DNA of 64,000 nucleotides from Gaeumannomyces sp. JS-464 (GCA_002197995.1 NGZR01000002.1:1364001-1428000); one strand, 5' to 3'; shown: positions 47,160 through 58,705, numbered from the stretch's first letter. The notes: generated by a model from the letters alone, not told the origin. Translations and numbers: made by a program.

Positions 47160-47700
47160 GCGACACGGTTACCGCGGTTGCCCCGAGCAACTTTAACTAG
47201 CATAAGCAATATACCATGTCGCCATTCGCGGACCTAAGCGCGGGTATTACTGCGGCGGACTGCATGCGGACACGGTCGTCCGCAAGCTCCAAAATGCCAT
47301 CCTTAAAAACGGCGAGCTCGGTTGGAACGGCAAACAGTGCCAAATTAATGCCACGCTTAATAAGGAAATCCGCTAGGTTTAAATTTGGATTAGTTTCGGA
47401 CGATGCTACCGAGGGGGGCGGCTAATAAGCCGGCTAAAAAGAGGAAGCCGCGGATTAAAAGCAAAGCGGGCGAATATGTCGAAAAAGCCGATTTGAAACG
47501 GATCGCGGTGCTAGCGAGGAACCGGGTTGCAGCGCTTAAATGCCACAAAAAGAAAAAAAAGTTCATATCGAACCTTAAGGAGCAGCGTGTTAATCTGGAG
47601 AAAAAGCACTACAAGCTCCAAACCGAGTATAACATATTGCTAAACGAAGTAACGAGTAATTAAAAGAAATAGTTATTAGTTATAAAACGGTTAATTTACC
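47160..47700 (+). pseudogene. bZIP transcription factor, ATF/CRE type
   Basis: An open frame at 47403-47663 encodes NKPAKKRKPRIKSKAGEYVE, then the basic region KRIAVLARNRVAALKCHKKK and the zipper start ISNLKEQRVNLEKKHYKLQT, NILLNEV. The family has ERNRVAASKCRxKKKEWI, so the invariant Asn and most of the basic region are kept, while the final Arg is His (a G-to-A change). A preceding frame at 47216-47425 (MSPFADLSAGITAA) may be the N-terminal part in another phase. Fungal AtfA-like factors govern stress responses; damage and uncertain ends make function doubtful. Confidence 0.8.
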
Positions 47701-48039
47701 GCCGGATAACCTTTTAAACTTGCCCTTAAGGAAAATAAACGTTTCCTAAAAACTGGAGGAATAACACCCGTTTTGATTTACAGCTTAATGCGACTGTTAA
47801 TCCGGCTATAACTAACGTGCTCGGCCGGTACTTAAGCGGCAGCCATAACACATTTTGTCCGTTTTAAATAATTTATATCCCATTAGAACTAATTCCTACC
47901 TTTTGGAAACGAGGCGGCTAAAAAAAAGCTCGGAAAGTTGCGTGGGCAATTAGTAGCTTATTAATAAAGATCGTACTTATATCCGTATAAAGACGCGAAC
48001 TTGCTGCATTAAATGAAAAATTATATATAATTGTACCAA
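47701..48039. other. Intergenic, nothing recognised
   Basis: AT-rich sequence between the bZIP frame and the 3' end of the WD40 array. Confidence 0.3.
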
Positions 48040-48700
48040 CGTTAACGGTTTGGAGGCAGGTGCCCGTCGCCGCGTCCTAAAGCTTAACAGTATTGTGGCC
48101 CGACGCCGACGCGAGCTGCCGGCCATCGCGCGAAAAGGCCACGGACATAACCTTACCGTTATGCCCTTCGAACGTCGCGACGCATGCGCCCGTTGCCGTG
48201 TCCTAAAGCTTGACGGTTTCGTCGGCCGACGCTAATGCGAGCTGCCGGCCGTCGCGCGAAAAGGCCACTAAGTTAACCGGATAGCTATGCCCTTCGAACG
48301 TCGCGACGCAGGCCCCCATCGCCGCGTCCCAAAGCTTAACGGTTTCGTCCGACGCCGACGCAACCTGCCGGCCGTCGCGCGAAAAAGCCACTAAGTTAAC
48401 CGAATAGCTATGCCCTTCGAGCGTTGCGACACATATGCCGGTTGCCGCGTCCTAAAATTTAACGGTTTTGTCGTCCGACGCCGACGCGAGCTGCCGGCCG
48501 TCGTGCGAAAAGGTTATTAAATTAACCGGATCGTAATGCCTTTTAAATGTCGCGACGCATTTGCCCGTTGCCGCGTCCCAAAGCTTAACAGTTCCGTCGT
48601 GCGACTCCGACGCGAGCTGGTGGTCGTCGGGTAAGAATACGACCGAGTTAACCGAATAAAAATGGCCTTTAAACGTCGCGAGATAAGCGCTCCAGTTTTC
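48040..48700 (-). repeat. WD40 repeat array, five near-identical 126-bp units
   Basis: Units of 42 codons repeat with period 126 bp (starts near 48554, 48428, 48302, 48176 and 48050 on the + coordinate). Each contains VAFSRDGRQLASAS, VKLWDAATGxCVATFEGH and VNLVAFS-like words. In at least three units the Trp of KLWD is a stop or mutated (CCTAAAGCTT on the + strand). High identity among units is typical of HET-E/HNWD receptors, in which repeats are exchanged to change specificity. Confidence 0.88.
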
Positions 48701-50489
48701 CTCCATTATCGGCTTATTAACCAGCCATATTAACTTTTCCTTTTTAAATAATTATCGTGTTAGGCTTTATGTAGGGTTAAATACAAGTGCAAAAGCGTAA
48801 ATCTGTAAAGGCGCATTTTTAATGGCAAAGCGATGTGATAAAACGAATCGCTGCATATCCTAAACTAAATAGCTTAAATAAAAGCCTTTTGTTATAGCTT
48901 AGGCCATTATTAGTATTATTTCTGCAAAATAATAACCTAAACGATAAAAACGGACCTGGAGTAGGCTTTGCAGCTTTTCCACCGCAAGGACTCCCTTCGG
49001 AATAGCTCGAGCAAAGCTTAGCGCCTTAAGCCAGTTAAAATACTTTTTGCGGAGGAAACCATCGACGTAACCGCCGTTTTGTAGCTTATTTGTGCTTTTT
49101 GCTTGCGCTTCGAAAGGTGATTAACCCAGTATATGCACGAGTACCGTGCTGGACTTAAGGGGTTTGGACTGGGCGGTATCGCATCGTTAACGGGGGTTCC
49201 GGGGTGTAACAGGCGATAAATATCACGTTGGAGTGTTCGAAATAGCAGCTGTAGCGATTTTAAAAAAAGGGCGTGGTGAACTCCTTCGATTGTGCAAGGA
49301 AAACCTTATGGAAGTCGGCGTTAAGCGAAGGGTTGCACAGGAAGTCCTTAGCTAACTGGTGGACGAAGTGTATGATACGGTTTTTAATAGCCAGAAAGGA
49401 CCCGCAAAACCCGACATAGTATTCCAGGGCATTGTTATCCAAAGGCTCGTCGAAAGGATTGTCGATAAAAAACCTTAGCTCCTTTAGCGTAAGAGGCTGG
49501 TATACCGTCGATGCGGTAAACAAAATCTGCAAACATAGGGTTACGTCGTCGGGATCTTCCAAGCCGCAAATGGTTTGCATCATCCGACCGCACAAAGCGT
49601 TTAGGCCAGGCGGGAAGCCGTGTAACGTTTTAGCGGCTTTAAAACTGGGGACGCCTTCCAGGCGGCGACAAACGAAAGCCACCCACAGGAACGTGTTTTT
49701 AGCATTAAATAGGAGGTATTTTGTAACTTGGGCGGTTGTTTGCGTGTTGTAATGCTTTCGCTTTGCTAACGCCTATACCTTGTTTTATACGTATAGCTAA
49801 ACGGCGGTGGATACGGAGGAGGCGTTCAGCTCGAGGCTGAGTGGGACTTTCTATTCGGCTTGTGCAAGCTTCTCCTCGATTTCGGGCCAGTTCCTGCTGG
49901 AAACGACCCACTTAGCACGGGACACGGCTAAGGCAAAAGCAATAAGGGCCAAAAGCTCGGAGCGACCAGCTTGGCACTCGTCGAGGGCGTTAACCAGCAA
50001 ATACGGGGATTGCAAAACGGGGTCGCCCAGGATGTCCAGAAAAATCTCGCGGACAGCGACCCAGGCATTAACGTCGTCGAAAAACCCCCTGCCTGCGTCG
50101 GTGTACCTCTTTTAAACGTGCGAAAGGAGAAACGGCTCCCGGTGGACGAGCATGTAGATTAAGCCGCGTAAAACTGCCGCAACGCTGTTAATACGCGTGT
50201 CGGTCGCTTAACAAAAGAAATAGGACAAAAGGCGGCCTTCGTTCTCTAACTCGTCGATAATGCCGCACAGCAGCATAGTTTTGCCTTTGCCGGGGTCCCC
50301 CTTAACCCATAGCAGCCTGTTTTGGTTGTCCTGCCGCCACTGGAGGAATTCGTCGTTGCCGAGGACCCACTAGTACACATCGTCCAACAGGCTTCCGTTA
50401 TCCCCTTTAATCCGTTCCTTGTCGTGTTTTGGGTTTATGGTCCGCAAAGCTGCGAGGCAGGCTGGGCGTTCGCCGGTTTAATGGGTTGT

Positions 50490-50549
50490 AACATTTCCCT
50501 ATTGCAAGGTGGCACCAGCACTTAATGTGATTTAACCGCTAAAGTAAGA
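50490..50549 (-). other. Amyloid-like signalling motif (R0-type) of the NLR
   Basis: Just before the NACHT-specific sequence the frame encodes SYFSG-ITLSAGATLQ-GNV, with stops at two positions that read Gln by C-to-T reversal. Spacing F-x-G-x-I, then A-x-L-x-x-G-N resembles HET-s-related amyloid motifs and matches both repeats in the neighbouring effector. The assignment is inference from pattern and position. Confidence 0.6.
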
Positions 50550-50739
50550 TCCTTGCTAAATAATTTGCGGGCTTTGTTCCCCTCGAAAAACAGTGCTTTC
50601 TAGTTTGTTAGCTTTTAAGCGCGTTTTTAAGTTGTCCTCGCCATTTTCGGCAAGGCGGCGCCGTTTTTCTTCTCCCGGTGGCCCAGCCTCCTGCTCCTCG
50701 GCTTTGCGCCGATTTCCAAATGTGGACATATCTTCCACG

Positions 50740-51616
50740 GCTTGTTAAATTGGTCGGTCGGGGTCGTATCGGGACGCGGAACGCCTTGATTGGAAATTGA
50801 AAAAATCGCTTGTAAGGATTTAACATGTGTTACGGCACGCGTGGGGTCACCCCACGCACGGGCCTCCAGGCACCACTAGATAAAGATTTCCTCCCAGGCG
50901 GGGCCTCCGGCCCCAACCTGCTTTGAATACCAATCTCCTTTGCCGCCATTTTCTTTAGCCCCTACCCGCTGTGACAATTAGCCACTTGCTAGGGAATAAA
51001 GGCTGCTGTAATTAACGCAGGTTGCTAGGAGACATACGCGCGTATTTTAAGGTATAAAGACGATAACTCTGTTAGTTGGCCGGTGTAAAAGGTTTTAGGC
51101 GTTGTTTGAACTTAGAAAAAGGCGAGGAAGGATAAGGAGCAACGTCCGGAAAGGGCAGCTGCGGGGCGCGGTGCTTTATCGGGCGAAAAGTTGGCCAAGC
51201 TGCGCTTAGCCCCTTTTTAGCGCCGTACAAATCTCAGCCCATTCGAAGCAGCGAAAAGTATGCTTAACACGCCCGGCAAACGCTAACCTGCCCAAAAAGC
51301 AAAACTGTGTGCACCTTAAATATGTACATCACAACGCGTAATTAAAAGGTATTTTGGATTGGGCTATTTTCTAGTACTGTACGCGTTCACACAGCCGACG
51401 TTGCGACTCCGAGCAAGGGCACCGTAACGTCGAGTTCCACACCGCGCTGCACGGGCCGCTGCCACTTTTGCATAAAAGTTTAACCGTGCTGCTTAACCCG
51501 GCTGCACTCGGCGTCGAGATGTGGTTAAGCAGGCAGAGAAATTAATAAGCACTGTTTCGGACGCTGTACAAAACCCGATTAAAGTTAACCCTTTAAAGGC
51601 CTCGCACGAACTACTA
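50740..51616. other. Intergenic between the effector and NLR genes
   Basis: About 880 bp without a recognised gene, including GC-rich words near 50850-50910. It would hold the NLR promoter. No element is singled out. Confidence 0.35.
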
Positions 51617-51673
51617 CTACTTAAGCTTATTTTCTTTTGCTCCGGCCTTATTTTTAACTCCCAATCCATCGAT

Positions 51674-51733
51674 TTTATTACCTTGCGCCAGTTTTGCGTC
51701 CGCGGTCCTTTCGATTTCTCCCTTAAACGTCGA
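51674..51733 (-). repeat. Amyloid-like repeat R2 of the effector
   Basis: Twenty codons with F3, G5, I7, A13, L15, Q17, G18 and N19 identical to the NLR motif at 50490-50549 when that motif's stops are read as Gln. Confidence 0.65.
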
Positions 51734-51772
51734 CCCTCCCTGCTCGGTATCCCCGTTAAGGATACCTTTAAT

Positions 51773-51832
51773 CTTATTACCCTGGTTTGCTAAAGCTTTG
51801 CCCCCGAGTTTAATTTTGCTACGAAATGTGAA
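51773..51832 (-). repeat. Amyloid-like repeat R1 of the effector
   Basis: Twenty codons sharing F3, I7, A13, Q17, G18 and N19 with R2 and with the NLR motif. Position 5 is Ser (AGC), one G-to-A step from Gly. No stop falls inside the repeat. Confidence 0.65.
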
Positions 51833-52472
51833 CCCCGTTTGCTTAACCCGAAAACGTGGGGACGGCGAACAGCTTCCGAGCTGGGTCCTTAGCGCGTGTT
51901 CGGCCCTGTAACGGCCGTTAGCAAAGTTTTTACACAATTTACACGGCCATACCTTAATTCGTCACCTGATTTCGTGCTGGTAACGTTTAGGCTTAAACTG
52001 GTGGTAGTGGCTTTGGCGACGGCAAAAGTGACGATTTTTTCCATGTCGATTCGGAGCGCTTGTTAATCCTCGGCATTTCCAAAAACGGCCATAAAAGTAA
52101 GGTGCTTCGTCGATTTTTGCGCGTTTACAAAGGGGACGTCCAGCTTGCGCGTTAAACAACCGCTTATTATAACCCACTGCTATAGCGCTCGATGCGACCG
52201 TTGGAATTTCGTTAGGATTTTTTAGCCTTGTTAATGTTGTTTAATATGGCGGCAAGGCAGGTTTTAATTTCGACGGCTTGTAATGCCCCGTTTTAATCGA
52301 TGTGCGCCGTAACGATTTCGAGTTCCTTTATTTGGCGCTCGTACTGCTGGAGTTTGTCCGGCCCGCCCCGGATTCGGGCACGAATGTTACTAAAACCCGA
52401 CGAGATCGTAATAGCGTAGGCCAGCAGTTGGGCCATTGCCGCGAAGGCGCCGAGCGCTTCCAGTCCCGACAT

Positions 52473-54439
52473 TCTCGTATCGGTGTAGCAAAAGGCTAAA
52501 TTCTAATGTTGCCCACCCTTAATGTTGGGTAAGCGCTTTAAAAAAGCTTCAACGTTGCCAAAGCGCATGAAAAGGTATTAGGTAGGTTAGGCCGATGTTG
52601 TCGTTAACGCCCGCAAACCATCTTAAGCGACGACGTGGCGTCGCGATAATGCCTTAAGCGGCTGTGCATACCGCTTCCAAGCGAGGCTGTACAACGAGTG
52701 TACTAATAGTTAAAATTGGGCAGCTTTGCTTCGGTAAAGGTAACGAGGAAAAGGAAATGGGAAAGTTGGTAAAATCCAACGTGGAGGATGCGACGTGTAC
52801 GAAAGGTTCGGCAAATAACACTGCCTCCTAGCTGTGCCGGCGAAAGTGCTTACACGAAAAGGCTGTGGAAGAGGAATTGGATCGCACGATGGCTTATTAA
52901 AAACGGGAACTCGGCACCTAACAAAGCTGCACTTTTCCACGGCGCTGGAATTATAGCCTTTACCTTCGTCGGCTCGAACCTGGAAGGTGCTTGTAAGGCG
53001 GCACGGCGGGGTGGGGTAAACTCGCATAGCCCGAAAGTGCCCGAGCAATGCGCAGCCCGCCCTAAGGTATCCGACCGATAGCGTATAATATCGCCAAAGT
53101 TCCTCCAAGCCTTACTGCAAATCTTGCGGATAAAGCGCCGGTTAAAGGCGTGTGTGCGCTTTTAGCTTTTAACGTTATTAGCTATTGCCTTCCAAAGTTT
53201 GTCCGGCAGTGGGATGGACGAAACATTGCAGGAAAGTCAAATAGCCGTAACGGGCTAGGGTGGTTCGCGGTGCGCGGGGGTGGTAGGCTTCCCCTTGTTT
53301 TGCTTGCCACAATGCGTCGGACGAGAAGCACTAGCGCTGCGCCAGTACTGCCGAGCCGGCAGCGCTAGGCATGGAAACCTTGTGGGCCCACTCGCGCGGA
53401 GCCGACGCGGCTAGCGTTTGCCGGTACAGCTGCCTTTTAGCACGACGAAACTAAAAGGCGCCGCCTAGGACGCTACGGCTGGCAATTCGAAACCCGAAAG
53501 AACCAGGCTAACCCAGGGGACGTTAACGTAGGACATAATTCGACGTTAGCGATGCTCCTAATGTTTAGCGAACCGGTAATAAGGGCCATGCTCGATAATG
53601 CCTTAAGGTATTCGAAATTGCACGTAAAGGAGTTAAGTACGTTAGTTTTAAGCTTCGGGATACCGTTAAGGCATCGCGAGAAAACTTGTATCCTTTTAAG
53701 GCCGGAACGCATAATAAAGCGTCGCCGAAAGCAAGCGCACGGACTGCATGCGGAACAATAAATGTTGTCGCTTTATCCCCGGAAAAAGGAGCGCGACATA
53801 ACGTAGCGACACGTGGCGGCACAGTATCCCAAGTGTTTCTTTTCACATCCTGCTGCATGGCCACTATCGTAACGTTTAAATAATGCTTAAAAACGTGTTA
53901 GCGATGTACCAGGACGGTTCGAATATAACCGTTACGAACGCGACGCGGGCCCGAAGCCTTACGCGTTGCCCGCGAAATAAGTGGGACGCGCTCCGCCGCA
54001 GCGTCGCGTTTCGCGGCGCGTGCAAGTTCCACGGAAAGGCGCCAAAGTAGCGACAAGCTACTTTGTCGCAAATTACGCATCCTAACCATTCGATTTTAAC
54101 CGGCTCCGCTTTCGGGCGATATGACGTACGGCTGTCTTGTCGGTTTAGAAATTTTTAATTCGATTTCGCGCCCCGGAAAAAACGGTATAACAGTAAGGGA
54201 TAAATCACCTTGCAGTTAATAACTGCAATGTTCCACGTGCATACGGGGTGGCAGGACTCGGACAAGGTTAAGCTGCACATGTTCCGAAATGCGAATTAAT
54301 GGGGGTGCCTGCCTTTTAAAACACCAAACGCTACTTCTCCTCCACTGCGCCGCTCCCCAGCGTCGAAACGCTCCTCGCCGTTACGCGTGCCACGCCGAAA
54401 AGACGGACGGAGACTACGAGGCCTCGACCCGTCCCTTAA
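52473..54439. other. No gene recognised
   Basis: Long antiparallel open frames at 52710-53108 and 53473-53883 have no family I know. The region is GC-richer than average with moderate TpA. Confidence 0.3.
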
Positions 54440-55150
54440 CCGCCGCCGCCAGCCACAGCCAGTTAGCAGTACTGCATCCTTTTCCAATTACACCAACCCG
54501 CGAGGCTACCTTTCCGCCGACACCTTTGGATCCTTACGGGCTTCCCTAATGATTTCCCTTATCCGAGCATACAATCCTGTCTCCTTTTTTTCCCATTTCC
54601 CGCCATTAGGAAATACCGCTTTACGCAGTTTGTTAACCCAAGGTATTAATGGCTGGTAATATGGCGTAAAGTTCTCCTTTATGGTTTTAATAAAGTTGCC
54701 TTTATGGGATGCCCTTTTTTCAACTTTGCTAGCTCCACTGTATTAACGTAGGTCCACTTCTTAAACCGCTAAACGACTTTATCCTCATTTAGCCCTTTGT
54801 AATAAATGCATATCCAGAACAGCACCCAAAAGAACGACTCGGGGTCGTGCATAAAGGAATGCTGCTCGCTTTAAAGCGCCCCAATTGCCATAAACGCCCG
54901 CGTACCGGTTTTGCCCTTTGCTTCGGACGCGCCTTTTGGTGGCTATCTTACGGCGAGGTTAAAATCGATCGAGAAAGAAGGCCAGGAGTTGTCACTTTCG
55001 TTAATTAAATTGTTAACCGAGATGTCCCGATAAAGGGATCCAGCGTTAAGCAAGGACTCGTGTCCCCAATTTAATCCGTTATGCTAACGTTTTATTATGG
55101 CCCCCTTTCCTTCCCGGCGGTTAAACATATATTAGTACTTAGTCTCGTCG
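54440..55150 (-). pseudogene. FunK1 fungal protein kinase, C-terminal lobe, catalytic residues mutated
   Basis: Minus strand. NWGHESLLNAGSLYRDISVN is the catalytic loop, with HRD changed to YRD (Tyr codon 55030-55032). SWPSFSIDFNLAV is the metal-binding loop, with DLDLA changed to DFNLA (54958-54960). GKTGTRAFMAIGAL and QHSFMHDPESFFWVLFWICI follow, then EDKVVxRFKKWTYVNTVELA and YQPLIPWVNKLRKAVFPNGG with LYARIREIIREARKDPKVSA. This is the FunK1 order (NxLInE, DLDLA, GTRaFMAIgaL, H.DLESFFyVLlW). All killing changes are transitions. FunK1 genes often surround allorecognition clusters. The N-terminal lobe upstream of 55150 is not readable. Confidence 0.9.
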
Positions 55151-56150
55151 AAAGCCTGTAACCAGTCCCAGCAATAGGAGGCTGGTGGCTATTGCTCGCT
55201 ATAAGCAATGCGGGGTCGTTAGCGCTGTTAGTGTTCCCTTATAATCACACCCTTTTACCAGCCGGCCGGGACTGGATGCAGTAAGAGATTGTACAGCCCA
55301 CTGCGCGACGCGACCTTCACTCCCAAAATGACGGGCTTCGTGCTTGGGCCCAGTGCATTCGCCTGTCCTAAAGAAAGAGGCTATATCCCCACACTCCCCC
55401 TTTTTGCTAATGGCACTCACCTGCCCCACTTTTGGCCTGTGCACCGCCTGTGTTTTCCGATGTCGCAACCCCGCAATTTGGCAGTGAATTTCCATTTTTC
55501 GCCATTTTTAGTTTATTGGCAATCGGTTTCCGCGCACAACAAAACGAGCACTAATAAAAGCGCTATGAACGAGGTTATTATCCTTTTAAGCGACGGCGAC
55601 TCGTCGGATCTCTTTGCAGGCGAGGGCCCGGCCCTTTTTGCAGGCCTTTCCGCACGCCACCCTCCCGATCCCTCCGTAAGCGACCCTCCCAATCCCTTTG
55701 CAAGCGAGGCACCCGATCCCTTTGCAAACGAGGCTATAGGCCCGGCGCCTTGGGACGGCCTTCCTTGGACCTTGGAGCCTACCTTAGTACTTTTGGCCCT
55801 TTACCCTACCCAACAGGAGGTTAAAGTAACGCGGAAAATCCTTTCCTTCGGGCCTTGGATCCAATAGGCACGAAAAAAGGGCGTCCCTTAAGGCAGGGAC
55901 CCTTTAACGAAACCCCAAAACGGCCGGCAACAGGGCCTCGTTGCAGCACCCGCACCGGTATCCGTGCAAATGCCAAACGGGATTACTTTTAATATGAACA
56001 GGGCCTTTCTTTGCAAGAAAGGGACTCGGCCGACGAGGTTTAAGTGGTAAAGTTAGGCACTCCCTTGCCTTTAACGCCGGCCAGGGAGGTTTTTGCTGCG
56101 CCGTTTCCAAGGGGGTTTATTAATCCTTTTGCGAGTCCCTAGGCCACTTT
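55151..56150 (+). other. Possible unrecognised gene with a 24-bp tandem repeat
   Basis: A + frame is open at 55289-55867 and from 55562 reads MNEVIILLSDGDSSDLFAGE. A short tandem giving PNPFASEA and PDPFANEA follows (24-bp units at about 55650-55735). It continues with few stops to about 56110 (GLSLQERDSADEV). The words at 55381-55424 recur inverted at 56376-56419, so at least part of it belongs to a repeat. No family recognised. Confidence 0.35.
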
Positions 56151-56419
56151 GTAGCCCTAAATAGGCGGCCTTAACGCCGTGCCTTTGCACTTTTCCTATG
56201 CAATTTGGCGGTTTAACACCGGGTTTTTAATAATTTACTGCTTTTTTGCACTTGGCGATAACTTTAATTTAATGCCTCCCTTTTATTTGCTTTTATCGGT
56301 GCATTAAAGCCCGTGTTCGTTTGTATGGGTGCGCCATAAAAAAAAACATGCCGGCCGATATCGGGGTGGGGGTGAGTGCTATTAGCAAAAAGGGGGAGTG
56401 CGGGGATATAGCTTTTAAA
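55381..56419. repeat. Inverted repeat pair, about 44 bp
   Basis: GCTATATCCCCACACTCCCC and the following CCTTTTTGCTAATGGCACTC at 55383-55422 reappear as reverse complement at 56378-56419 with G/A differences only. Possibly the ends of a diverged element or two copies of a dispersed repeat. Confidence 0.6.
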
Positions 56420-58705
56420 AAAAGGGGTTACAAATAAAAGGTGGGGCAACACCCCGCTTATTTCCCGAGTCGCTTTCACAGCGCTTTCAAGGGTTTTGCA
56501 GCGGGTTTGCAGCGCTGTAAGGTTTTTGGAATGCACTTGGAACGCCATCCTGCCATTGCTTCCCCAATGGTACTAAATGTGGTAAAGGCAAAGGAAGAGA
56601 GGATTAAAAATATGCCTAAAAAAATTGCCGCACGAGATTTCACTACATCCTCGAGGAAAGCATTTTTACATATCGGGAAGTATATCCTACGGATGCCTGC
56701 ACATACGATATGGAATTTTGCAAAAAGCACCGGATGTTTGCCGATAATATCAGCACGCATTGGTTGGTAACCCAATGAAAACGCTAAAAGGATTACGTTG
56801 GCGGAGATAAGCCGGGAACCGACGCGCAGCCAGCCCGTCCCCAAGGACGTTAAGTGGCCAAACTTAGCCACCGGATTAGGGCAACCCACTACCTGGCATC
56901 GGAAACTAATGCTATAGCGTGGCCGAGAATCGGACCAGTCGGCGACGCTTATAAGTAACTTTAAAAGGGCTTTGTGCTCCTACCACGGCGCGTTTTATTG
57001 CCCGCACGCGTTCGCGAGCGTGAGGCAGTATTTACGCCGTTAAATAGCTTTTTGGCTTATTAAGCCTATGTGGCTGGGGTTTTACATTTTCACAGGTACC
57101 GAAAATAGTTAGCTGGAAAAATTCTTTTAACGCATTTAATTTGCAGCTTTACTTATATTAGCGCGCTTGTAGCTAAACCACCACAATTTATAACAAGCGT
57201 AAAATTTTCACGTCCATTTAAACCACGGCGTTAAAGCCCTTACAAACAGTGTATAAGTCGGATTGTGCAACAGGGAAGGATAAATAAAAATAGCGGAATA
57301 GGTGAGAAGGAAGCTAAATCGTTTTAGTTTAAAAGAGAAAATCCAATAATAAAAAGTTACTTTTAGTTTAATGTTATTAAAAGCTTTTTACGCAGCCTTA
57401 TCTCACGTACAACCATAGGGCCCAGCCACGCGGTAACAGGTTAATTGCAAATTTGGATAGTAACTTTTTAGCAACCATTTCCAGTTAGATTTTCTTGCTG
57501 GCCCCCATTGCAAACGGTGCAACACGGAGAGGTTAACGTAGCCTCGGCAACTCCCAGTTGGAGTTTCTCATTGGTTTGCTGCTGTAGCGATAGTGCAGTT
57601 AAAGGCGTCCCGGTGATTTAACTTCAGTGTTACGAACGCGGGGGACTAACGTTACGGCCATTACGTTATAGCAGTCGGGTTCCTTAGCTATTTTAGCTAG
57701 CCCTGCCTTACGGGCTTTTAATTTTTGCAATCGAACATTACATTTGCACCATTTTTAAATAACCTCCCGTTAGCTCTAACAAATGGGGTTAATATAAGAA
57801 ACAAATGCTTTAGTTACGGCTATGTTTTTCGCGGGGAGCTATTTCCGCTTTAATGCTGTGTTATGCCTGCTAAAGGGATATCACGTCATATGCTGCACCG
57901 GTTTTTGGCCAATCGGCTTGCAAAGCTAATCGCTTGCCGGCAACTGCTTAAGTTTTTTTTGCTATAATAGATGTTTTTCCGCCCACCTTCGAAATGAAAT
58001 TGGCTTTAATAATGGTTTGGCAAAAAATTGGCTTATAAAAAGACGTATAGGAGCTGAAGGCAAATGGAAAGTAAGGGCAGGTGGGGAATAAAGGCTTATG
58101 GGGAATGAACGCAGTGGGGAATGTAAGCAGGTAAAAGGGAAGCGAAGATAGCAGGGGAGTGCAAGCACCCGTAGTGCCTTAAAAGCCCGCCTGCAGCGTT
58201 TTTAAAAGCCAGTTGGCGCTTTAAAAGCAGGTTTTAGTGCAGTTGATTTAGGTAAACGTGCCCCGCACCCGTCCTTTCGGGCTTTAGGAAAAAGGGACCG
58301 TTATTAGCTTGCGGGCAAGTTCCCAGGATCCAAAGTTTCTTTTAGGTTAATTTAGGTAAAAAAACAAAAAAACAAATCTTGTGGACAGCGCCGTGCCTCC
58401 CCACCCACCCGTATTGGCTGCTGGTTACCCCAACGATGCAAACGGCTGTGCTTCCTCCAAAATCTGCGCTTTACAGCTTAACCAGATTGCGCCCTGGCGT
58501 TGCAGATTTAAATGCCTGCCTTTTTATTCGGCCACTTTCCTTTCCACTCCTTTATTTTTCTTTTTCCTTTAGTCGCTTTTCCCCTTTTCTTTTCCTTTGT
58601 TATTTTTCCTTTTTTTTTTTTTTTGTTTCGTATCGCATTTAAAATTTGTCACGCCATTGCTCGCTCGCTGTTTTACCTGTTTTAAATCCAGGGCTTTATT
58701 AGGGC
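56420..58705. other. No gene recognised
   Basis: A minus-strand open frame at 56889-56476 has two hydrophobic segments (NVILLAFSLGY, IFLGIFLILSSFAF) but no known family. From 57000 to 58350 sequence is AT-rich. T-rich low complexity lies at 58560-58625. Confidence 0.3.

Larger units (their letters stand above)
48040..50738 (-). pseudogene. NACHT-WD40 NLR (HET-E/NWD family) with an amyloid-like N-terminal motif
   Basis: Minus strand from ATG 50738. A charged N-terminus (EEQEAGPPGEEKRRRLAENG) leads to the motif at 50549-50490. Then KHDKERIKGDNGSLLDDVY, WVLGNDEFLQWRQDNQNRLL and Walker A WVKGDPGKGKTMLL (about 50303-50278), YLLVNALDECQAG (Walker B, about 50003-49972), VVSSRNWPEIEEKLAQAE and LSLELNASSVSTAV follow. 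The post-NACHT helical part is open at 49682-49260 (VPSFKAAKTLHGFPPGLNAL). The C-terminus is a WD40 array (next entry). NACHT-WD40 proteins are STAND-type allorecognition receptors such as HET-E and NWD2. Stops at VY-WVL, FF-C and similar sites fit Gln or Trp codons. The adjacent effector gene upstream on the same strand suggests a receptor-effector pair. Confidence 0.92.
51617..52472 (-). pseudogene. HET-S-like effector: helical N-terminal domain plus two C-terminal amyloid-like repeats
   Basis: Minus strand. ATG 52472 opens MSGLEALGAFAAMAQLLAYA, an N-terminal hydrophobic helix like those of HeLo-like/SesA-type fungal domains. Amphipathic helices follow (DKLQQYERQIKELEIVTAHI, AVEIKTCLAAILNNINKAKK), with stops at Gln-like codons. 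After a frame change near 51920 the open C-terminal 106 codons (51937-51617) carry two 20-residue repeats, FTFRSKIKLGGKALANQGNK at 51832-51773 and STFKGEIERTADAKLAQGNK at 51733-51674, offset by 33 residues. Total length is about 285 codons; HET-S of Podospora has 289 and two repeats about 36 residues apart. The NLR 880 bp downstream on the same strand carries one matching motif. Proposed role: the repeats adopt an amyloid templated by the NLR and the N-terminal domain then attacks membranes. The N-terminal family is uncertain. Confidence 0.68.
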
